From Rhinolophus ferrumequinum (lineage: Eukaryota; Chordata; Mammalia; Chiroptera; Rhinolophidae): a stretch of DNA of 64,000 bases. The notes below the pieces were generated by a model that saw only the letters and a program-made list of their open reading frames with translations, had not been told where the DNA came from and searched no databases. Within the stretch, counting starts at the first letter, position 1. Each line of letters opens with the position of its first letter. A program made the position numbers and the translations under genes. Shown here in pieces: positions 17,130 through 28,829 of this stretch. The DNA lies in assembly GCF_004115265.2 (NCBI RefSeq), contig NC_046301.1:39954714-40018713 (forward strand). The letters are read 5' to 3'.

Positions 17130-18200
17130 ATGGAATGTAGAGAAAGTACTTTGCACAGAGTTCCCCCTCTCCCAGCATATCGATTATGAGCTTTAATGAA
17201 AGAGAGGTGATGACCTCAAGATCTGCACACTGCAAGGCTCAAAGTTTGACCATTTTGGCCCATGCCTAGGTGAAGGTCAAAGGTTGATGTGTCCAGCCTA
17301 CTCCTTAGATCAACTGCAGGTGACCTCTGTCCCCGGTGGCATAGGGCCAGCATCAGCTTTTGGGCCCACAGAGGATCTCTGCTGGCCACAGGCATGATAG
17401 CAATTTAGGGCACACACTTTAGAAGCTGGAAGCCCCCAGCATCTAACCTTTCCTAGTCCCTCATCACTGTGCAAATGTTTTCACAAAGGCCAGAGGTCAG
17501 GGTTGGAATATTCGGGGCAGCCCTCAGATAGGAGGAGCCAAGTGTGAGTGCAGGCTTAATGGGGGGTCTCTGACCTGTCTGAAGTGCTCCTATCAACTGC
17601 CAAAACATCTGCTGTGTGTTTGCAGCTCAGTTTGTGGGCAATTGCCAAGCAGGGGAGGAAAAAGAGTCTTCCATTGAGGCATCCCTCCCCCTAGCCCCTG
17701 GGGATGGGCCTAATTTGCATAGCCGTTTCCATTCCCTTTTAGTTCCCTTTGGTTCAGCTGCATTGGGGGCTTGGAGCAAAAAAAGGCACAGAATCAGCCC
17801 TCCAGCCAGATCTTGGCAGAGATTCAGACCTTCTTCCTCAGGGCTTGAACCCCTGGGCAAGGCACATGGGTTTGCTGGGCCTCAGTTTCCTCCTCTGTAA
17901 AATGGGGTAAAATTGCCCCTACCTCACGTCGTTTGTACTGGCTTAAGTCTTTGTGTCCTTAGATCACCCATTCCCTGCCCTGCCCCTGCCTCATGGATAC
18001 AGGCTGACCCCTGCACAAAATATTTCCATTGTCCACTGGCTTCTGCCCACACTTCACCAATGGTAGGCCAAGGGTAGATTGGAAGGCAGGAGGATAAGAG
18101 AAGCCAGGATATTTCTTCCCAACTGCTCCTGGTGGCATCTCCCATTGGACACAGACTCCCTATGTGCTAATAATTTCTAAATTATTAAATCCCCTCCATT
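17130..18200. other. Spacer between MRPL4 and S1PR2, no gene seen
   Basis: Mostly unique; a MIR piece near 17840-17940 (CTCAGTTTCCTCCTCTGTAA). Confidence 0.5.
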
Positions 18201-18214
18201 TGAGGTACTTCTAT

Positions 18215-18720
18215 TTTCCTGATGTAAGACAGTTGTGAGGGATTTTGTTTGTTTTTGTTTCAAGATACAATAAAGTCTTCTCTTTTCAGTGTATAGTTCT
18301 ACAAGTTTGTACAAACATATGTAGTTGCATAACCACCACCACGATCAAGATATAAAATGGTTCCATTACCCAAAAATTCCCCCATGCTCTTCTGTAGTCA
18401 AATCCTTCCCCAACCCAAGGCCCTGCCAACCACTGGTCTGTTCACCATCCCTATAGTTTGGCCTTTTCTAGAACGTCATAGAAATGGAATCATACACCAT
18501 GTAGCCCTTTGTGTCTGGCTTCTTTCCCTCGTTATAATGCATTTGATATTCATCCGTGTTGTTATATCTGACTAGTCCTTTCCTTTTGGAACTAGTGGTT
18601 CCAAATAGATTCCTGAGTGGTCTTCTGTGTAAGAATAGACTGCAGTTTGTCTATTCATTCCCTGGTTGAGGCAACCACTATGAGCTTTTCATGAGTTGAT
18701 ATTTGCAAAGCTTTTAGACA
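18215..18720 (-). mobile_element. L1-type 3' fragment
   Basis: Antisense LINE-like phrases such as ATAACCACCACCACGATCAA, GAAATGGAATCATACACCAT and TTCATCCGTGTTG identify it as old L1 3' sequence. Confidence 0.65.
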
Positions 18721-18724
18721 GTAA

Positions 18725-21077
18725 CTGGCACGGTGTATATGTGTCAGCTGTTTCTATTATGCTGGGTTGGGAAGCTTGCTGAGAACTGGGCCTCTGGTCT
18801 TCCCCTCTTCTCTAACTGTGCGTATCTCTCTTGTCTGGAACAGAGAGCCTACCCTTCCCAGGATGGAAGGGCCAAGACCGCATCTGGTGCAGACGTGGCA
18901 GGGGATGGTCTCCACTGGGGGCCTCCCCAGCCCATCTTTGAAGCTGAAAGTGGGCCCCGAGCCCATGGACGGAGGAGACAAGGCGGCTGCAGCTCCACCG
19001 CCTGCCAAGATCAGCATCTGGAAAGCTTCTCTGCAGCTGGGGCCCCTTCCCCCAGTGCCGGGGTGATGATCAGAAAGTTGGGACCTGTCTCAGACACTTC
19101 TTTTTATGCAGTTTCTCCTGCCAAAAGCCAAGAGCTGTGGGGTGGGAGGAAAGTGGAGGCCCAGGGAGAATGAAGGATAGGCCTGGGCCTCATTGATTTG
19201 GGGGAGTTCACAAAATTTGGGGTGGGGTAAGATCAGAGATCAGAGAGCAGAGGGTTCCCCTCACCTGGATTATAGAGAATGTTCCACGTCTCACCAATGA
19301 CCCATGTGGTCCTGAGTTGTAACCATCACCCTTCTATCCTGACCTGCTGGAGTAGGGAAGGGGGTCACTGCATCTGGACTGGGTTGAGGATGGGATGAAC
19401 AAGTTCAAATCCCACACTACTGTGTGTCTCAGTTTCTTCATCTTCAACATAGATTGGTGAGAAAAGGCAGAACTGTGGAGATGGTAACAAGATCAGGGGT
19501 TGCCAGGTATTCAGGGTGAGGGAGGGATGAATAGGTGGAGCACAGAGAATTTTTAGGGCAGTGAAACTACTCTGTTATGAGACTATAATGGTGGATACAT
19601 GTCATTCTACAGTTGTCCAAACCTGCAGAATGTACAACACCAAGAATGACCTGCTATGACTCTGGACTTGGGGTGACGGTGATCTGTCAATGTAAGTTCA
19701 TCAAGTATAACAAATGCACGTCTCTGATGCTATGTTGATAGTGGGGGAAGGCTGTGCTTGTGTGAGGGCAGAGGGGATATGGGAGGGAAATCACTGTACT
19801 TTCTGCTTAGTTTTGCTGTGAACCTAAAGTTGTCCTAAAAATAAAATCTATTTAAAACAATGGGATGATGATGATAATATTCCCCACCTCCTAGGGCTGT
19901 GAGGATTCGGAGAGCCGCACCCCGTGCAGTGAGTCGCGTGAGCGTTAGCCATTATTGTCAGTAGCCCTATAATTAGTGAAGGCTAGTCCGAGCCTCTTCT
20001 GTCATCTCTCTTTCCTCTTCCTGGGAGCTCCCCAAGAGAAGGGCCCTGTTTCCTTCTTCTTCCACTGTTTTCTCACTCAGGGGTCCCCCTAGAGCAGGGC
20101 CCAGCTTTCCCCTTAACGCCCCCAGACTATCAGGAAGTCGAGGCCTCTAGTATTTTCCAGTTCTCCAGCCCATTCCCTCAGCTGACCTGGCAGAGACTTC
20201 AGTTTGCCCCAGAAGTAGGGGGGAGGGGAGAAGAGGGGGGCGGAAGTTGCTTGTGGGTGTATCTGTGTGTCCCTGAGGACATCACCAGGCCTAGGAGCCA
20301 GGGTCCCCCTAACAGACGCCGGATATGTCTGTGGCCTTGACATCACCCCCACCCCCAGGTCCCTGGGGGGATGGCAAACTGCTGAGCCAGCCCAGGCAAG
20401 TTGGGGGGGGCACTTCCTCCCCAGGCTTCAGGTCTCTACGGAAGGCTGAGATTTCCGCTCGATAGCAAGGAGAAGACCCAGTTTTTTCTGTGCCTTGTCC
20501 CCTGTGGGTTGAACACCTGGTTTCTAGAGGCTGCACAGGCAACACAGTTCACTTGGCAGAAGATTCAGTGCGATTTTGCCAAGGTCCGAGTGGACCCCAA
20601 GAGCTGGCCTGGAACTGAATGGACACTGAAATCTGGCTCTGGAAAAGGAGCAAAGTGGCTGTCTGACATTTCTTTTATCTCTGCATCAAAGCCCTACTGC
20701 CCTCTGTTAGAACTCTCTGGTTTCTTCACTGTCTCCTTTATCAGACTGTCAGCTTTGCATGGCTGAAACCAACGAGGCGTCACGAGAGCCAGCACTGAGC
20801 ATTATACGTTGTGCATTAGATGAATATATATGCTGCATACATAAGTGTAGCATTAATCTATTGATTTTAATATACATTTCTTTATTAATAATGTAAAGGT
20901 ATTTATTCTTAATATAAATTTGTTAATATTGGTATGTTGAATAATAATATTGATATCTTTATTAACAATGTTATTGTTTTTTATATTATTGATATTACTG
21001 ACTACTATTATTACAGAAATGATTTTACAACTAGAAGTCTAGTGATTTATTACCTTTTATTTCATTTTTCATGTCTT
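18725..21077. other. Spacer, no gene seen apart from one LINE piece
   Basis: Unique sequence (18.7-19.4 and 19.9-20.8 kb) followed by a very AT-rich stretch at 20.82-21.06 kb. Open frames of 99-146 codons near 18.8-19.2 kb overlap on both strands and show no family motif. Confidence 0.45.
19465..19860 (+). mobile_element. L1-type 3' end fragment
   Basis: Sense-orientation phrases GATCAGGGGTTGCCAGG, TACTCTGTTATGAGACTATAAT and a terminal AAAATAAAATCTATTT tail resemble L1M 3' ends. Confidence 0.6.
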
Positions 21078-21089
21078 TGCAAATTTTTT

Positions 21090-21577
21090 TTTTTTTTAAA
21101 GATTTTATTGGGGAAGGGGAACAGGACTTTATTGGGGAACAGTGTGTATTTCCAGGCCTGTTTTCCAAGTCAAGTTGTTGTCCTTTCAATCTTAGTTGTG
21201 GAGGGTGCCATTCAGCTTCAAGTTGTTGTCCTTTCAGTCTTAGTTGTGGAGGGCGCAGCTCAGCTCCAGGTCCAGTTGCCATTGCTAGTTGCAGGGGGCG
21301 CAGCCCACCATCCCTTGCGGGAGTTGAACCGGCAACCTTGTGGTTGAGAGGATGCACTCCAACCAACTGAGCCATCCGGGAGCTCAGCGGCAGCTCAGCT
21401 CAAGGTGCTGTGTTCAATCTTATTGCAGGGGGCGGAGCCCACCATCCCTTGCGGGACTTGAGGCATTGAACTGGCAACCTTGTGGTTGAGAGCCCACTGG
21501 CCCATCTGGGAATCGAACCGGCAGCCTTCGGAGTTAGGAGCATGGAGCTCTAACCGCCTGAGCCACCGGGCCGGCCC
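21090..21577 (-). mobile_element. Composite tRNA-derived SINE with three head-like units
   Basis: Minus-strand tRNA-like heads end near 21380, 21500 and 21570. The last ends TGAGCCACCGGGCCGGCC, the first has CCAACCAACTGAGCCATC. Flanking 12-bp duplication TGCAAATTTTTT at 21078-21089 and 21578-21589. Confidence 0.85.
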
Positions 21578-22059
21578 TGCAAATTTTTTGAATTGGTAAT
21601 GTGAGCTAAAAATTTCAAAGTCCCCACCACGGTAACCCATGAAAAGTCTGGTGACTTCTCACCTGTTCCCCTGCCCCCCCAGTTCCCCTTCCTGAGGGTA
21701 ACCACTGTGACTGGTGTCTCATGCCATCTCCCAGAGATGGCCTGTAAGCCCCCAGGCAAATGTGTGTGTATTTATACAGCCCTTATAAATACACCCAGAA
21801 GTGCAGGCAAACAATGCAAACTGGTCTGTATTGTGCTTTTTTTCAATTTAAAAAAATGTTGAAGACAGTTTCACATTCGTACATACAAGACTACTCCATT
21901 TTAATTTTTTAATAGGCATAATGGGATCCATTTTAATTCCCTTTTTCATCATTTTGCTTTTCAACACTATGAAGTGTAATATATATTCAGAAGAGTATAC
22001 CTACCTTCTCTCTTCTTTTTATTGGTTGCATTGTCTGGGTATCAAGCAGCCTTAAATTT

Positions 22060-22740
22060 TTGTTTGTTTAATTTCAGCTTTATTGAGGTATCATTAACAT
22101 ATAAAATTGTGTTATTTAAAGTGCACTTTGTGATGATTCGATATACATATACATTCTAAAAGATTCCTCCCATTGAGTTCATTAACACATCCATCACCTC
22201 ACATATTTATCTGTGGGGGTTTGTGTGTGAGAACATTTAAGTTCTACTCTCAGCAAATTTCAATTATATCATACAGTATTATAAACCATAGTCACCATGT
22301 TTCACATTAGATTCTCAGACCTTATCCATCTGATTGCTGAAAGCTTGTACCATTTTACCACCCTCTCCCTGTTTCCCCCACCTCAGCCTCTGGCAAACAC
22401 TTTCCTGCTCTGTTTCTGTGAGTTTGATTTTCTTTTTTAGATTGCACATACAAGTGACACTATGCATTATTTGTCTTTCTCTGTGGCTTATTTCACTTAG
22501 CATAATGCCCTCAAGGTCCACCCATGTTTTCACAAATGACAGGATTGCCTTCTTTTTTAAGGCTGACTGGTATTCCATTATTATATTTTTTGGATATATG
22601 GAAAAATATACATATATATCACATCTTCTTTATCCATTCATCCATTAAGGAATACTTAGGTTGTTTCCATATCTTGTCTGTTATGAATAATGCCGCAGTG
22701 AACATGGGGGGTACAGGTACCATTTTTCATCGGTTTGCTT
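22060..22740 (-). mobile_element. L1-type 3' end fragment
   Basis: TTTCAGCTTTATTGAGGTAT, CTTTCTCTGTGGCTTATTTC and CATAATGCCCTCAAGGTCC are standard antisense L1 3' UTR phrases. Confidence 0.8.
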
Positions 22741-22744
22741 TTTT

Positions 22745-23600
22745 GAAGTATAGTAAACATACAGAAGAGTGCACCTACCCTCTCCCTCCTTTTTATTGCA
22801 CTGTCTGGGCATGGAGCAGGCCTAATTTTAAATTTAATTTATTGTTGGAATATGGCACGTACGCACATGTTACAAAAGTCAAAAGGTACAAAGGATTCAT
22901 AGAGTGAAAGCGGCCTCCGTCCCATGCCTTTTCCCCTATCTATCTTTCAGTTCCTCTCCCAGGAAATTTACCAATTTCTTCTTCCTGCAATATTCTGGAT
23001 ATTCTGTGCACATCCAGTAGAACATTAGCTCTACAGCAGACAAGGTATTTTACCTGTTTTCTTCCCTGATGTGTCTCCAGCCTTTAGAACAGTGTCTGGC
23101 ACATAGCAGATACTTCATGTATTTGGTAAATAAACATATAAGCGGATTATGTATGTGTTTTCACAAATAGTTCCCTCCTCAAAGGCTGAATGAGGGAAAG
23201 AGGGGGAAACTGAAGAACCCCATAGCAAATTGGTCCCACCTAGGAAGGCAGGGTGCAACCTGGGCCTGCAGGGCCACCGCAGAGTGGGCGGGACAGCCAC
23301 TGGCAATGGCAGGATAGGATGTTGGGTGCGCCCAATCTTCTAGAAGAGAGGAGGCAGCCCTTGAATTCTGGGATACTATCGAAGCAAAAACCAGTTCTGT
23401 CTTTGGGGCAGGGCCTGGCACATGGTTGGTACTTTGTTTTTTAAACGAACACAACAGTAGATAGTTAATGCCTATTTGCTGCGTTGACACATAGTAGATG
23501 CTTCATGGCTCCTTGTTGAGTAAATAAAGGGGATCCCGTGCTCTCCTCCAATTCTAGGGTCTCAGGGATGGGCCAGGACGATATCTGTACTTGGAGACAG
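22745..23600. other. Spacer upstream of the S1PR2 CpG island
   Basis: LINE-like debris to about 23.0 kb (AAAGTCAAAAGGTACAAAGG), then MIR/L2-like tails with GGCACATAGCAGATACTTCA and CACATAGTAGATGCTTCATG. Confidence 0.45.
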
Positions 23601-23867
23601 CTGTTTCAGGTTCAGGCCACCTGGTCAGGAGCGACGTAAAGTCACGGGGCTGCGTGATGTCATGCGCCAGCCGGTTCTCACGGGAGGCGGCTGGGAGGGG
23701 CAGGGCGGAAGGTGGGGGGGGTGGACAAAGGGACCCGAGAACCTCCCCCGCCGGCCCCCAAGCACGCCGGGGCAAGCAGGCCACATCTGGAATTCATTGC
23801 CTCTGCAGCCGGAAAGGGGAGGAGAGGAGGGCGGGGCGAGTGGGGGGCCGAGGCGGCGCCTCTCTCC

Positions 23868-23896
23868 ACCCCCCCGCCCCCCCCCCCCCCCCCCCC
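23868..23896 (+). repeat. Poly(C) tract within the CpG island
   Basis: A run of C interrupted once by G sits just upstream of the presumed S1PR2 exon 1. The complementary strand is a G run able to form quadruplex structures. Length may be misassembled. Confidence 0.85.
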
Positions 23897-23899
23897 GCG

Positions 23900-24027
23900 T
23901 ACCGGGTCCTGAGCCCCGGGACGCTGCCGAGCCCGGCGGGCAGCCCCAGCCCTAGCCGCGGCCGTCCCGGGGGCGCAGACGCCAAAGCCCCTCTGGTCAG
24001 GGCAGGGACCCGGGCCAGCCAAACCAG
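23900..24027 (+). other. Probable S1PR2 non-coding first exon (5' end approximate)
   Basis: A consensus donor, CCAG|GTGAGCG at 24027/24028, lies in the CpG island upstream of S1PR2 and would splice to the 28788 acceptor over a 4.8-kb intron. S1PR2 genes are known to have a non-coding first exon and an intronless ORF. The start of this exon is a guess. Confidence 0.55.
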
Positions 24028-25204
24028 GTGAGCGTGCGTGGCGAGTGGGAGACAGAAAGGGCGGGCCAGGTCCTCCGAGGTCCCCGTGTCGGAGCTGGGG
24101 GGGGCCCTGGCTGAGGGTCCGGGCACACCCGGGCGCGCAAGCGCTGCCGTGCTCCTGCTGCACTGAGGGAGTGGTCACCGTGCGCCCTCTCCACGACTCC
24201 AGGCGATCTTCACTTCCTCGGCCGGCCGCGAACCCCCAGACTGCGCTCCCCGCCTTCCCCAGCGGCAGGAAGTTGGCGCCGAGGAGAAGGCGGAATCCGA
24301 GCGTTTTCGGCCGGAGACTGGGAGGCCGGACGGCGTGCCTGGGGTCCCGGGTTTGGAGAGTGTGGGGAGGGGGTAGGGCGCCCCTCCTAGCTGACTCCAG
24401 TTGGACGTGGGCAAAAGGTGCCGCGCGCCGCGGAGCCTCCAAGCCAAGGGGCGGGGCCCCGAGAAGGGCAATCGCCCACTACCTGCCTGTCTGGGCCTCT
24501 GCCTCAGTTTCCTCGAGTAGTTCGTCTTCTTCAGTCCCCCCATGGGGGCGTGGCTTTGTTCTGGAAGGAAAGGGAATAGGACTGCGTGGCTGCGGCGCCT
24601 CCTCTTTACTCTGGGGCCCGGGGATGCGGCGTGGGTGCCGACGTGCGTGGCACGGACCCCGTTGGGTCACGGACTCAGCAGAGCGTTGGGACCTCGCCCC
24701 CATCTCCGGCACGAGTTGACTCACCCGGGGATTTCCACCCCTTCCCCCCGACTTTACCCTAGTCAGGTGCTCCTGGGTACCCTGCTTGGCGCGCGGGGCA
24801 TTCGCGTTGTGGCTGCGGCTGGAATCTCCCCCACCACACTCCTCAAATCCTCTGGGAATATCCAGGCGGTGTCCTGGGTGGGACAGAGAGGAATCCCCCA
24901 ACCCCGCTTGGAGATGTGGAGGTTCCTAGCTTACGGCTGTCGCGGGAGAGAGGAGGCCCGGGCTCAACTCTTTGGAGTGTGGATACGGGCCCAGCGGCCT
25001 GGAGTGTGGATACCGCGCATTCCACGGCCAGATAAGGAGACCGAGACTGTGCCCCGAGGGTGGGGGCGGGTTCTGTCTCCAGGATGTGTTGGGCTCCCCC
25101 TGGTAGGGGGGCCTGCCATCAGACCAAAGGTGCCTCCAGCCTCCTTCAGGTTGATTGGGGCTGGGCTAAGTTTAGAAGCCGCCCCCTTCGGAGGCCCACT
25201 GAGG

Positions 25205-25312
25205 CCTCATTCATTCATATATGCATGCATTCATTCATTCATTCATCCGTCCGTCCATCCATCCATCCATCCATACATCCATCCATACATACATCCATCC
25301 ATTCATCCATCC
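25205..25312. repeat. (ATTC)n/(CATC)n microsatellite in S1PR2 intron
   Basis: Mixed tetranucleotide tract of about 26 units; it creates spurious open frames of repeating HPSI type. Confidence 0.95.
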
Positions 25313-25314
25313 CA

Positions 25315-25885
25315 CATGTTTTCTGAGCATCTTCTGTATGCTAGGCATCATTCCAAAGGGGCTGAAAATGGAGTTGGTTGCTGGCCTCCAACACTTACAT
25401 TCTACTGTGGAAGCCAGACAGAAAACTAGAAATATTGTACAATGTAATTTTCAAAATTGCCAAGCGCTGTGAAGGTAACAAATCAAGATGCTGTGATAGA
25501 AAGGGCATGGAGAAGGCAGCTATGGTAGACTGGTGATCAGAGCAAGTGACCTTAAAACTGAAGCTTGAAAGATGAGGAGGCAGTCATTTAAGGATTTGGG
25601 GGAAGGGCATGCTAGGTAGAGGAACAACAGGGGCAAAGACTGAGGTGTCCAGTGTGTTTGGAGTGGAGTGACCCTTGGGGAGAGCTGGAGGAGGCTAAAT
25701 GGGTAGGGCTGGGCCATTTGGGGCAGTGGGGAGCCATGGAAGAATTTAGAGCTGAAGAGTGACACATTGGAGCTTTAAAAAAGCACCCCCCCTGGCTGCT
25801 GTGTGGAGAATGGCAGTGTACAGGGGGGCCTGAAGGGAAACCAAAAGAAAGGGTGGGGGGCTGCCTTAGGCCAAGTAGCATGGGA
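25315..25885 (+). repeat. Old interspersed repeat, same unnamed family
   Basis: TTTCTGAGCATCTTCTGTAT, ACAACAGGGGCAAAGACTGA, GGCAGTGGGGAGCCATGGAA and GGCTGCTGTGTGGAGAATGG follow the same order as at 165-960. Confidence 0.6.
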
Positions 25886-26889
25886 TCAGTGTGTGACTAG
25901 TGGGAACCCTAGCCACAGCTCAGTGGAGCTTGGGGGTGGAGCTCTTGGAAGCCACTGAGCTTCCTCCTGTCTTCCTCTCTCCTAATCTCCCCCTAAACAG
26001 TCTTGATCCGTCTCTCTTCCCTTCCCTCAAAACCCTGTCACTTGACCCTCTCTCTCCATTTCAGGCCTGACAATTCCTGGTTCTGAGTCCAGTGACCTCT
26101 CCTAAGCCTTTGGGGAGGAGTCAGGACTGCCTTGGTGAAGGTGAACAGGAGACAGGCTCTGTGTGTAGCCAGGCCTGGGAGCCTGACACAGGGAGGGGAA
26201 GCAAGCAAGGCCTGCATTTGCCTGGGGGTGACTCTGCCAGCCCCAACCTTTAGGCCGGCTTCCTCTTTCTGGGAAGTACCAACCTGCCTCAAGCTCCCAC
26301 TTTAGCAATGTCCTAGTGGAGAAGATGAGAGTGTGGGCCTGTTTTTCCTTCTCCAACTAGTAGAGCCACCCCTCCTTCTGAGGATGCCTTGACAGCCTCC
26401 TGGGCTGCAGAAAGTGAGGGTGCTTTGCCCCAGTCTTACTCCCCCAGGGAAGAAGACAGACTTTTTGGTCCGTCCCTGGGGTTTGAAGGCTGAATCCACT
26501 TCTTATTTCTCCAGGAAGCAGCCATAAATCTTTTTCTTGGCCGCCAGACTGGAGAGGGTGGTGGCCCCTCGTCAGAGAGGGAGGTGGTGGCGGCGGCCAT
26601 GGTACACGCCCTGGGCTTCTTGCTCCACTAACAAGGGTGCTTTCCAGGCCTGTGATGGTCCTTGATTCTCAATTTTAAACCCCAGGAGGGGCCCAGTAGG
26701 CCAGGGCAGCATGGGGGTGTTTGGTCCGGTGTGAGGTCAGGCCGTGGTTCAAATTCTCCTCTGGGACATCTGCACAGTCTTAATTCTCCAGAAGCGAGCT
26801 CCAGAAGCCTAGACAGGGCCAGATTAGCAGTACTAGCGTTAGAGCACCCCCAAATGGGTCAATCAAACACCAAAAATTGAAAGGTCAGC

Positions 26890-27100
26890 CCAATAGGCGA
26901 ATTGCTCGATGCTCTGGGATTGAAAATGAGCCAATCAGGGTACGGACTGTTTCTGGCCGGAGGCCTTTCTGGTACGGCCACGCCTGGGCCAAGCCAGCTC
27001 CCGGTGGCTGCAGCAGGCAGAGGGCATCAGGGCGCCCGAGGCCCTGTCTGTCCAGCAGGGGAACAAAAGGGGCCTCTGTGTGGTGATTTGGGCGGGGCGG
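26890..27100 (+). promoter_or_regulatory. CCAAT/GC-box cluster in S1PR2 intron, candidate alternative promoter or enhancer
   Basis: CCAAT at 26890-26894, CCAATCA at 26931-26937 and GGGCGGGGCGG at 27090-27100 lie in a unique, moderately CpG-rich stretch without recognisable repeats. An AP-1 motif TGACTCA follows at 27549-27555. Function is inferred only from motif clustering. Confidence 0.35.
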
Positions 27101-27967
27101 CAGCCCTTGGGGATGCGCACAAGCCCTTCTCTGTTCCTTAACTAGGACGGATGCCCCTTCATCCAGGGGGAGCAGCTGCCTCGATTAGGCCAGGGGACAG
27201 AGATGGCTGAGCGAGCCCGGAAGCCCCCCATCACTTCGGGGCTCACTAGGAACCGGCCTAACCAGCCTTGTCTGGAAAGCGGCTCATGGTGCACAGTGCA
27301 CACATGGTCCTTGCAAGGCTGGTTTCCAGGAGCCTGGGGAAGTCTCTTCCCGTGGCTCCCCTCCCCCATTTAGCTAATGGCTGGAACTTCCACCTAGCTC
27401 CCCTCCTGAAAAGCAGATACTGCACTAGTTCTTCTGAGAACACCCCCTCCAAGCTGGAGGGAGGCCATGATGTCGGCCTCTCATCCTCTCTGCCCACGCG
27501 CCTCTTCCCGCCCCCTCCCCCCACGGCTCAATTTTCCTTGGGGGGGGGTGACTCAGGCTTAGTGGAAACAAATACCGGCCCTCCCCCCTGCGGGGCTGCA
27601 CACCCCCTCATAGCTCACATGATTTCAGCGCAGCTGCCCCTTCCTCCCAGCCAGGACCTCCCAGACCTCCCAGACGGGTCTCCTGTGGCTCCCCCATCCC
27701 ATCACCCCCTCCTAGCCTTCCCCACACCGGATGTGACTAGGGAGCAAGGACTCCACCCTGTTTGTTCCAGGGGCCTCACATCTGGATTTCATCCTGGTTG
27801 GGGAGGGGGTGCCAGCGCCTGCCCATCCCGCTGGGACCCTCTGTCCAAGGGCAGGCCTAGATGGTGCTGATGAGAACAGGCTGTTGGGAATCTTGCCTGG
27901 CTCAGTCAACATCGCCTCCCAAAAGACTGGGTGGAGGTCACTAGTCCCAAGCAGTGTGTGGCAGTAA

Positions 27968-28165
27968 GAGGGGAGGTAATAATATTTATTGAGAGCTTGC
28001 TATGTGCTAAGGGTACCTCATCCATCATTCAACAGGATTCTCCATCACGCCTAGGAAGTGGGCTTTCTTCTCCCCATTGCACAGATGAGGACGTTAAGCC
28101 TGCATGTCAAATGACTTGACCAAGGTCCCACAGCATGTCAGAGGTAGAGTGAGGTTGAATCCTGG
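27968..28165 (+). repeat. MIR-type SINE fragment
   Basis: ATTTATTGAGAGCTTGCTAT, CAGATGAGGACGTTAAGC and CCAAGGTCCCACAGCATGTC. Confidence 0.75.
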
Positions 28166-28524
28166 ATTGCCTTCAAGGTCTAGGCCCTTGAAGATGATAT
28201 GACCTCTAGGATGCTCAAACCTTAGGGCCACCCTGGTGTCTCCCCAAGACCTTATCTTGGGAGCACCCATGTCTTCAAGGCTTAGATCCAGCCTGATATC
28301 TAGGACAGTGGGTGTTAATGAGCCGGAGATGGTGCTATCAGCAATGAGCACCTTGCTGACCCAGGTTGGCAGGCAGCTTGCTGCCCAAGGCTCCAGTGTA
28401 TTCAAGAAGAGGCAAGCCCACCAGTTTCTGCCCACAGCTCGCTCTCTGGGTAGGTGGGCAAGGTTTCTAAAGTCCACTTTGTATCCTTCATGCTATTTGG
28501 GGGAGCTTCTGAGAGATAGTGTAG

Positions 28525-28700
28525 CCTGGAGGTTATAGAGACTTTGGAGTGGATCTCTTTGGCTCTGCCACTTATTAGCTTTGAGATTTTGGGAAAGTGA
28601 ATTGACTTCCCTGGGTTTCCCATCTGTAAAGCAGAGATCATGCTAATTCTGACTTCCTGTGGCCATTCGGTGAGGAGTGATGGAGCTGGGACTTGAAACA
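28525..28700 (+). repeat. MIR-type SINE fragment just upstream of the S1PR2 coding exon
   Basis: TCTGCCACTTATTAGCTTTG and GTTTCCCATCTGTAAAGCAG are MIR core phrases. Confidence 0.7.
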
Positions 28701-28787
28701 CAGCTGTCCATAGTCAGAGCCCAGGCAGCAGCCACAGCACTGACTTATCTGTCTGTCTGTCTATCTGTCTGTCTTTTCTCCCTGCAG

Positions 28788-28829
28788 ATCTGACAGCCCC
28801 ATGGCCCCGGCCGGCCACTGAGCCCCACC
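28788..28829 (+). other. S1PR2 5' UTR part of coding exon
   Basis: A polypyrimidine tract (CTTTTCTCCCTGCAG) ends at 28787, giving a strong acceptor. The 42 nt to the ATG contain the short uORF. The stretch before it is a (CTGT)n/(CTAT) simple repeat. Confidence 0.8.
28801..28821 (+). CDS. Upstream ORF in S1PR2 5' UTR (6 codons, MAPAGH)
   Basis: ATG GCC CCG GCC GGC CAC TGA starts 14 nt into the coding exon and ends 8 nt before the S1PR2 ATG. Its context (GCCCCATGG) has G at +4. It lies in every transcript that uses the 28788 acceptor. It may reduce or gate S1PR2 translation; whether it is translated is not known from sequence. Confidence 0.5.
   Translation: MAPAGH

Larger units (their letters stand above)
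23620..24960. promoter_or_regulatory. S1PR2 CpG island / promoter
   Basis: GC- and CpG-rich stretch of about 1.3 kb with GC boxes (GGGCGGGGC near 23830, GGGGCGGGGC near 24450) and no TATA box. It also contains an AP-1 motif TGACTCA at 24717-24723. The many long open frames here on both strands come from base composition and I do not treat them as genes. Confidence 0.75.
24028..28787 (+). other. S1PR2 intron 1
   Basis: The interval between the presumed first exon and the coding exon. It holds the rest of the CpG island, a (CATC)n microsatellite, an old interspersed repeat (about 25.3-25.9 kb), a CCAAT/GC-box cluster (26.9-27.1 kb) and MIR pieces at 28.0 and 28.6 kb. No further coding exon is seen. 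Confidence 0.5.

Noticed and set aside
23678-24442. 254-codon minus-strand open frame, and several plus-strand frames, in the S1PR2 CpG island
   Set aside because: Both strands and several frames are open at once because GC-rich DNA lacks stops; the products are Pro/Arg/Gly-rich with no domain.
25205-25312. CRISPR-like regular array
   Set aside because: It is a 4-bp microsatellite without spacers, in a mammalian intron.
24542-25429. 295-codon plus-strand open frame
   Set aside because: It runs from CpG island sequence into a tetranucleotide microsatellite (repeating HPSI residues); no known protein pattern and no splice support.
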